This document shows positions 6,774-10,982 of a stretch of 10,982 nt of DNA, piece after piece (position 1 is the first letter of the stretch; each line of letters opens with the position of its first letter). The translations under genes were made by a program, and so were the position numbers. The notes beneath the pieces were generated by a model. That model searched no databases, was not told where the DNA came from, and worked only from the letters and a program-made list of their open reading frames with translations. The stretch comes from Candidatus Komeilibacteria bacterium (lineage in GTDB: Bacteria > Patescibacteriota > Patescibacteriia > UBA1558): contig JANLIN010000021.1 of the NCBI GenBank assembly GCA_024654345.1, positions 1 through 10,982 of the forward strand, given 5' to 3'.

Positions 6774-7784
6774 TTAGCCCTTGATAATCAATTTATTGGC
6801 TTTGGTATAGTCAATGGTTTTAGCCAAACCTTCCTCCAGGTCAATCACCGGAAACCACTGTAGCTCACGCCGCGCTTTGCTGATATCGGGATTCCCCAGC
6901 GGAGTCATGAAGCGCAAGGGATCCTTGAAGATGATCTTGGACTGTGAATTTGTCAGGGCGATAATTTTTTGCGCCACCTCGCCTAAACGATAGCTCCGGT
7001 CACTACCGAGGTTGAAAATACCCGGCGTATCTTGCTCCACTATTTTGAATAACCCATCGACAATATCGTCCACATATGTCAAAGAGGTGGTGAATTTATC
7101 GTCACCGTAAATGATCAGATCTTTGTTGTCCAGGGCGTTGACTATAAAATCCGGAATCATCTGACCGTCATTCAAAGGCATCTTCGGGCCGTAGGTGCGA
7201 AAGACACGGGCGATGCTAATGGATAGGTCATAAAAATTGCGATACGTGACCGCCATTGTCTCGGCGAATCTTTTACCCTCGTCATAGCACGCGCGGGGAG
7301 AGACGAAATCAACTAAACCGTTATAATCCTCGGGGAAAGTTTCTTCATTGTCGGGCCGACTACCGTAGACTACGGCGGAGGAGAAGTGAAGAAGTTTAGC
7401 TTCGTATAGACGCGTCATTTCCAAGATATTCTTCATCCCCAAGGAATTCGCATCAAGTGTATGGATGACTAGACTGTCAAAATTTTTGGCTGAGGTAGGA
7501 CAAGCCAGATTATAGATTTCTTGAATACCTTGAAACTCAATTTTGAAATCGGCCAAATCTAGAATTTCCTCCAGATTTAGCGGCTGTGTGATATCATGCT
7601 TTATGAAACGGAAGTTGGGTAATTGCATCAAAAAACGAATGTTATCAACTGTGCCGGTGCTGAAATTATCGATGCAAATAACCTTATTGTCTCGTACCAT
7701 TCTCTCACAAAGATGAGAGCCTAAAAAACCGGCCCCCCCGACCACAACAATATTTTTCTGATCAAAAATTACTTTCTTGGGCAT
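6774..7784 (-). CDS. UDP-glucuronate decarboxylase-like NAD-dependent SDR, decarboxylation residues replaced
   Basis: The 336-residue extended SDR has the Rossmann motif VVGGAGFLGSHL (14-25), an acidic ribose-binding residue (D39), NLACPTSAKNF (92-102), the catalytic Tyr/Lys in SPRACYDEGKR (162-172; Y167, K171), a Ser at S136, and ARVFRTYGPKM (192-202) plus DFIVNAL (212-218). The CYDEGKR signature and the ACP..S...F motif place it closest to UDP-xylose synthase (UXS) and the ArnA decarboxylase domain. However, the Glu of the S/T-S-E-V-Y-G motif is V138 here (SSAVVYG), and the Arg of the R-K-P-D-I motif is G297 (GNPDI). In ArnA these residues (E434 and R619) serve decarboxylation. The enzyme therefore keeps NAD-dependent oxidation at C4 but may act as an epimerase or dehydratase on a nucleotide sugar. 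It lies 24 bases after the GtrA gene. No ribosome binding site is visible. Confidence 0.88.
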   Translation of the reverse strand: MPKKVIFDQKNIVVVGGAGFLGSHLCERMVRDNKVICIDNFSTGTVDNIRFLMQLPNFRFIKHDITQPLNLEEILDLADFKIEFQGIQEIYNLACPTSAKNFDSLVIHTLDANSLGMKNILEMTRLYEAKLLHFSSAVVYGSRPDNEETFPEDYNGLVDFVSPRACYDEGKRFAETMAVTYRNFYDLSISIARVFRTYGPKMPLNDGQMIPDFIVNALDNKDLIIYGDDKFTTSLTYVDDIVDGLFKIVEQDTPGIFNLGSDRSYRLGEVAQKIIALTNSQSKIIFKDPLRFMTPLGNPDISKARRELQWFPVIDLEEGLAKTIDYTKANKLIIKG

Positions 7785-7808
7785 ATAGTAGGTTTAATGA
7801 TGAAAATA

Positions 7809-8246
7809 TTACTTAATTTTGAATATCCAGCGACGCGCCACCACAAAATTCCAAACGAAGCCAAATAGTATACCCAGGGCTTTGGCCACCAGATCATAGA
7901 CTTCAAAAGTACTGACGGCCACGTAAAATATGCCTTGGACGATGACGAAACTACCCATCACCATTACCAGTATATACTGGGAAAACTGCCGGAAACTACG
8001 TTTCGTGTCGGTGTCACTAAAAGTGAAATGACGATTGAGGAAATAGCTACTGGTGACACCGAAAGCAAAAGAAATAATATTCGCCAATAACCAATGCTCG
8101 GCAAAATAAACGGTAAAGCGCGTTAAACCGATGTAAATGGCATAGTCCAGGATGGTGTTAAAAAGTCCGACCACAGCAAATCTTACCCCCTGCCAAAAAA
8201 CTTGATAGAAGCGTTTATAAATTTTGTTAATCAACCATTGCCACAT
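7809..8246 (-). CDS. GtrA family membrane protein
   Basis: The product is 145 residues from the ATG at 8246, or 148 from a GTG at 8255. The ATG is preferred for its codon and for the GGTGGAG purine stretch just before it, although the 3-base spacing is short. Four hydrophobic segments are visible, and the GtrA family motifs are present: FAVVGLFNTILDYAIY near the N-terminus, ANIISFAFG followed by SYFLNRHFTF, and the final AKALGILFGFVWNFVVARRWIF. GtrA proteins are thought to flip or help handle polyprenyl-phosphate-linked sugars across the cytoplasmic membrane. The start lies inside the 3' end of the protease gene (20-base overlap), implying translational coupling. Its likely partner is the separate DPM-like GT2 two genes downstream. 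In many bacteria the two occur as neighbours or as a fusion. Confidence 0.9.
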   Translation of the reverse strand: MWQWLINKIYKRFYQVFWQGVRFAVVGLFNTILDYAIYIGLTRFTVYFAEHWLLANIISFAFGVTSSYFLNRHFTFSDTDTKRSFRQFSQYILVMVMGSFVIVQGIFYVAVSTFEVYDLVAKALGILFGFVWNFVVARRWIFKIK

Positions 8247-10155
8247 TGACTCCACCGGTATTAATTTTGTTAAGAGTAAAGAACTCTGTTTGTAAATTGC
8301 CTATAAAATCATAAGTGCGGATGTGCGGGCCGCCGGTTTTACCGGGACCGGTAGTGAGACCGTTGGTTTGCGCGCTGGGCATCACCCCGCCCCGGAAATT
8401 ATCATTGTAAGCCAGCCACTGAGCTAGCTTCTGGCCAGCTGAGTCATAGACAAAAACGTAAGGCGCCTCACCGCTGGCGGCCCCACCGACTAGCTTATCG
8501 GTCGTCACGCTGATGAAGCCAATACTCTTGTCCACGGCGAAGCCCCCATCGTGGACACCAAGTTGGTTGTATATGTCCACCTTACTCATCGTCAAGGCTA
8601 TGATTTCATGATAACCATCATCGTCAATATCGCCAATGGTAAGATCGCGAAGATTTTTATCAAAACCGATATCGTTGAGTTTATCACCGTCCAACGTGAA
8701 AATGTTTAGCTCATTGTCGGAAGTCAATATGCCTATTCTCCCCGGAAAGGATAAGAGCTTGATGGCATTATAACCCATAGTTAAGGATACAGATCGCACT
8801 AATAGCCCGTCCATATCAAAAAGAATAATCTCATCCACGCTGGCTTTTTTTGCCACCGCTATCAGATCTCTACCTTGATCACTGACTTTGCTGACCAATA
8901 TTGCCCCCTGATAGTCAGCAAAAGGGATGAAAGAGGCTATTTCATCACCAGACGTGCTATGGATATATACTTTGGCAACTTCACCGCCGGTCTGAGGCGC
9001 CGCTATTATTCGCCCGGAGATTGGCCCCAACTGCTTAATAGCATCCATAGCACCGGCAATATTCAGCCCACCAGCCCCCAGTTTTCCGACATAAGAGCTG
9101 TTGAACTCATCAATATTAACGGCCTGGTTAAACAAAGTCTCGTACAATTGCACCGGCTCAAGGTCGCGTTTGTAGGATTTGAGTAAAGCTAAGCTGCCGG
9201 AAACAAGCGGGGTCGCCAAAGATGTGCCGGACCAGGTACCGCCAAATTTTGTGCGCCATTCCGATCGGACCGGATCATAAACACGCAATCCGTAGAATCC
9301 CTCCCCCGGCGCCACAATGTCGACGCAACTACTGCCGTAGTTGGAAAAAAGTGATTTCTTATTATTTTTATCAATCGAACCAACACCTATGATTTGCTGT
9401 ACTGAACTGTTGTTATCCACGCACAACGGATAACGCGCCGCCAAATCAAGATTGATACTATGATCTTCGTTGTTATCCCCCACTGTCTCATTGCCGGCGG
9501 CACTGACTACCATGACACCACGATTGTACGCGTTTTGCACCGCCGCTACCAAACCTACATCATTGACTGTTCCGACCAAAGACAAGTTTATAATATGAGC
9601 GCCATTATTCACCGCATAATTGATAGCCTGCGTGACATCCACCATGTTGCCGCTACCCAGTCCGTCCAGAGCTATTAGTGGCATGATGGCGACCTCCCAA
9701 TTTAAACCGGTGATCCCAAAATCATTGTTCCCCAGTGCGCCAATAACGCCCGCCACCAGCGTTCCGTGCTGAAGGCCGGCCTCTGAGTACTCATTATCAA
9801 ACTGCGGTGTAACACTATTATTTTCGAAGACGAAGTTCCAGCCGTTGATATCATCGGCGTAGCCATTGTTATCATTATCAATCCCATCATCGGGAATTTC
9901 TCCCTGATTACGCCAAATATTTTTGTATAAGTCGGGATGATTGATGTCAACTCCGGTATCTATCACCGCTACCACTATGTCTCTAGAGCCGGTGGTGTAC
10001 TCCCAGACAGCCGGCGCCCCAATACTATCCAGATAATACTGTTGTTCGTAAGATGGATCATTTGGTGTTTTGGCGATAACGACTAGTGGTAAAAAAAGAA
10101 AGGTCGTCAAAATGACAGTGGTCGTTATTAATCTACCTGGTTGAACAGTTTTCAT
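8227..10155 (-). CDS. Secreted S8 subtilisin-like protease with degenerate beta-propeller tail
   Basis: The 642-residue protein starts with a signal peptide: basic MKTVQPGR, a hydrophobic core to about residue 26, and probable cleavage after VIA (26-28). No I9-type propeptide is evident; the catalytic domain follows almost at once. Catalytic residues are D66 in AVIDTGVD, H130 in QHGTLVAG, oxyanion N222 in AAGNE, and S312 in SGTSLATP. An acidic loop, IPDDGIDNDNNGYADD (87-102), looks like a calcium site. From about 380 to the end lie roughly six weak repeats (GG.P.V.VYD..G-like: TGGEVAKVYI, GEAPYVFVYD, GGPHIRTYD) with a calcium-type DIDDDGYHEI (509-518), indicating an FG-GAP-like propeller. There is no C-terminal membrane anchor. 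It is the first gene of the glycan operon, driven by a promoter directly at its ATG. Role: probably extracellular or surface protein processing; the substrate is unknown. Confidence 0.93.
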   Translation of the reverse strand: MKTVQPGRLITTTVILTTFLFLPLVVIAKTPNDPSYEQQYYLDSIGAPAVWEYTTGSRDIVVAVIDTGVDINHPDLYKNIWRNQGEIPDDGIDNDNNGYADDINGWNFVFENNSVTPQFDNEYSEAGLQHGTLVAGVIGALGNNDFGITGLNWEVAIMPLIALDGLGSGNMVDVTQAINYAVNNGAHIINLSLVGTVNDVGLVAAVQNAYNRGVMVVSAAGNETVGDNNEDHSINLDLAARYPLCVDNNSSVQQIIGVGSIDKNNKKSLFSNYGSSCVDIVAPGEGFYGLRVYDPVRSEWRTKFGGTWSGTSLATPLVSGSLALLKSYKRDLEPVQLYETLFNQAVNIDEFNSSYVGKLGAGGLNIAGAMDAIKQLGPISGRIIAAPQTGGEVAKVYIHSTSGDEIASFIPFADYQGAILVSKVSDQGRDLIAVAKKASVDEIILFDMDGLLVRSVSLTMGYNAIKLLSFPGRIGILTSDNELNIFTLDGDKLNDIGFDKNLRDLTIGDIDDDGYHEIIALTMSKVDIYNQLGVHDGGFAVDKSIGFISVTTDKLVGGAASGEAPYVFVYDSAGQKLAQWLAYNDNFRGGVMPSAQTNGLTTGPGKTGGPHIRTYDFIGNLQTEFFTLNKINTGGVNVAMVD

Positions 10156-10162
10156 GGAGGTT

Positions 10163-10171
10163 ATTATAACA
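10163..10171 (-). promoter_or_regulatory. Extended -10 promoter, predicted leaderless, for the protease operon
   Basis: The minus strand reads TGTTATAAT: TG, one base, then a perfect TATAAT (complement of 10163-10168). Seven bases (AACCTCC) lead to the ATG at 10155. The same nine bases and the same 7-base spacing occur before the gene at 148. The predicted transcription start coincides with the start codon. No convincing -35 box is seen (TTCGAT at the 17-base spacing). The AACCTCC before the ATG is pyrimidine-rich and cannot act as a Shine-Dalgarno sequence. Confidence 0.75.
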
Positions 10172-10225
10172 TAATCAGTCGAAATATCGAAACGGTCCGC
10201 CTGTCTCTCTTTCTCTCAGAGAAAC

Positions 10226-10255
10226 AATTAAGACGCGGCCCGACGCGTCTTAATT
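10226..10255 (-). terminator. Strong hairpin, likely intrinsic terminator of the surface-protein gene
   Basis: A perfect 12-bp stem (AATTAAGACGCG at 10226-10237, pairing with 10244-10255) closes a 6-base loop. On the minus strand it lies 25 bases after the TAG of the gene at 10281, and the 3' arm ends TTAATT followed by GTTTCTCT, a moderately T-rich tail. It insulates that gene from the protease promoter at 10163-10171. The rest of this 125-base gap holds a small palindrome at 10210-10224 and no gene. Confidence 0.7.
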
Positions 10256-10280
10256 CATTCCATGTTTAATTTGAGACGGT

Positions 10281-10982
10281 CTAAATAATCGGCTCTCCGT
10301 CCGGATAAATCTCCAGTAGGGGCGCGGTAATGATCATTTCCCATCGATACCGATTTTTATTGAAGGCTGACTCATCAACTATCCAGCGTTTGCGACCATT
10401 TTCAAGGCGATAAACTTTGGCGCTATCTGAATATTTAAACAGTGCGCCATTGGGCTTGGAAGTCGGCTCAACGATAGAGCGCCCCTCCGGATACGAAACG
10501 AGCTCGTCTAATTCTATTGGCAAAGCCTGCTCATCCGTATAGCCCATTGCCGACATGATACTGCGATTCATGAACAACCGTCTCCGCCCCTCGGTAATAA
10601 AATAGTAAGTGGCCGCGCCCGCTTTCACCAGTGTACCGTCACGATACTTCAAGTCAGTACCCAAGGGTACTCGATTTAAATCGAAATTTACTCTTGCCTC
10701 TGATAATTTATACCGCCAGGATTCAAGAATAACCGCTGTCGAAACATAATGACGGATATCATCCTCTACCAAATAAAGTTTGGAGCTATTAGGCAGACGA
10801 TATACACCATCCGACAGCTTTGCTTCCCAGCCGCTCACTGAACCGACCAAACGATAGTAGCCCAGACGTTCAAATAGGGCCGTGGCCGTGCCCTCAGCCG
10901 CGATCACGGTCGGTAAAACCAGCCATTGTCGCTTGGATTCGTCATAACGTGAAATTCGGATGGTATCGGGCGCAAAAAGCCT
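10281..10982 (-). CDS. C-terminal part of a surface protein with three 'YxLENGRKRWI'-type repeats, partial
   Basis: The frame is open from the right edge to a TAG at 10281, showing 233 residues of a longer protein. A GTG at 10907 is in frame, but coding clearly continues upstream, so the true start lies outside. The first 45 visible residues (RYDESKRQWLVLPT..., ending with the aromatic GYYRLVG) resemble the last beta-domain of large secreted proteins that precedes a C-terminal module. Three diverged repeats of about 55 residues follow, at about 60-112, 114-170 and 177-233. Each has a G-T/A-L-hydrophobic-K start, a Y.(I/L).(E)(G)(R)(K)R core (LYLVEDDIRHYV, YYFITEGRRRLF, VYRLENGRKRWI), an aromatic middle and a YP-G-I end. 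Such repeats are common in secreted proteins of Patescibacteria and some Actinobacteria; their function is not known to me. No membrane anchor follows. A hairpin terminator lies 25 bases downstream, so the gene is separate from the protease operon. Confidence 0.85.
   Translation of the reverse strand, partial: RLFAPDTIRISRYDESKRQWLVLPTVIAAEGTATALFERLGYYRLVGSVSGWEAKLSDGVYRLPNSSKLYLVEDDIRHYVSTAVILESWRYKLSEARVNFDLNRVPLGTDLKYRDGTLVKAGAATYYFITEGRRRLFMNRSIMSAMGYTDEQALPIELDELVSYPEGRSIVEPTSKPNGALFKYSDSAKVYRLENGRKRWIVDESAFNKNRYRWEMIITAPLLEIYPDGEPII

Larger units (their letters stand above)
2336..10155 (-). other. Predicted eight-gene envelope-glycan operon
   Basis: Eight minus-strand genes follow each other with these spacings in transcription order: overlap 20 (protease/gtrA-like, using the ATG at 8246), gap 24, gap 18, gap 38, overlap 14, gap 18, overlap 20. 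No terminator hairpin is visible at any junction and no internal promoter as good as the one at 10163-10171. The transcript would start at the protease ATG and stop at the hairpin at 2271-2295. Six of the eight products belong to nucleotide-sugar, glycosyltransfer or polyprenyl-sugar families; DUF2304 is tied to these by gene pairing. Confidence 0.75.

Noticed and set aside
8247..8255. GTG at 8255 as start of the GtrA-family gene
   Set aside because: It adds only three residues. The ATG at 8246 is a stronger codon with a purine-rich stretch before it, though the GTG cannot be excluded.
10210..10224. Palindrome TTTCTCTCAGAGAAA in the gap before the protease operon
   Set aside because: The centre is a single base, so a hairpin would lose pairs and be weak. 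It could be a protein-binding site, but nothing supports that beyond symmetry.
10905..10907. GTG at 10907 as the start of the right-edge gene
   Set aside because: The frame stays open to the window edge with protein-like sequence that continues a beta-rich domain, so the gene is cut by the window and does not start here.

Overview
The window looks like chromosomal DNA from a bacterium of the Candidate Phyla Radiation (Patescibacteria, perhaps a parcubacterial lineage). This is an inference. It rests on moderate GC, tight packing with overlapping genes, the near absence of Shine-Dalgarno sequences, many divergent cell-envelope glycosyltransferases, and the style of the secreted proteins (a subtilase with a degenerate propeller, and a surface protein with 'ENGRKRWI' repeats). 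No rRNA, tRNA, CRISPR array, insertion sequence or phage gene is visible. No stretch longer than 300 bases lacks a gene; the largest gaps are 149-242 and 10156-10280.

Layout. At the left edge, the start of a minus-strand membrane protein (1-148) diverges from a large plus-strand polytopic membrane protein (243-2339), probably a GT-C type glycosyltransferase. From 10155 down to 2336 runs one minus-strand operon of eight genes with gaps of at most 38 bases or short overlaps. In order of transcription they are: secreted S8 protease with a propeller tail; GtrA-family membrane protein; UDP-glucuronate-decarboxylase-like SDR; DPM-like GT2; DUF2304 membrane protein; rhamnosyltransferase-like GT2; GT4; GT4. 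The operon ends tail to tail with the plus-strand gene, and the two stop codons overlap. A convincing intrinsic terminator for the operon lies inside the 3' end of the opposing gene. To the right, 10281-10982 is the C-terminal part of a large surface protein read on the minus strand, with its own hairpin terminator at 10226-10255.

How the genes may work together. The SDR would supply a modified nucleotide sugar. The two GT4 enzymes and the rhamnosyl-type GT2 would assemble an envelope glycan on the cytoplasmic side. The DPM-like GT2, DUF2304 and GtrA proteins look like a module that makes, anchors and flips a polyprenyl-phosphate sugar. The GT-C-like membrane protein would use that donor outside. 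The secreted protease heads the same transcript, linking surface protein processing to surface glycosylation.

Main points for a second look. (1) All three genes that start out of true intergenic DNA carry an extended -10 box (TGnTAtAAT) ending only 6-7 bases before the ATG, which predicts leaderless mRNAs. (2) The operon terminator is embedded in the opposing gene. (3) The SDR has lost both residues used for decarboxylation in UXS/ArnA. (4) The last GT4 has lost the second Glu of EX7E. (5) None of the ten visible stop codons is TGA.
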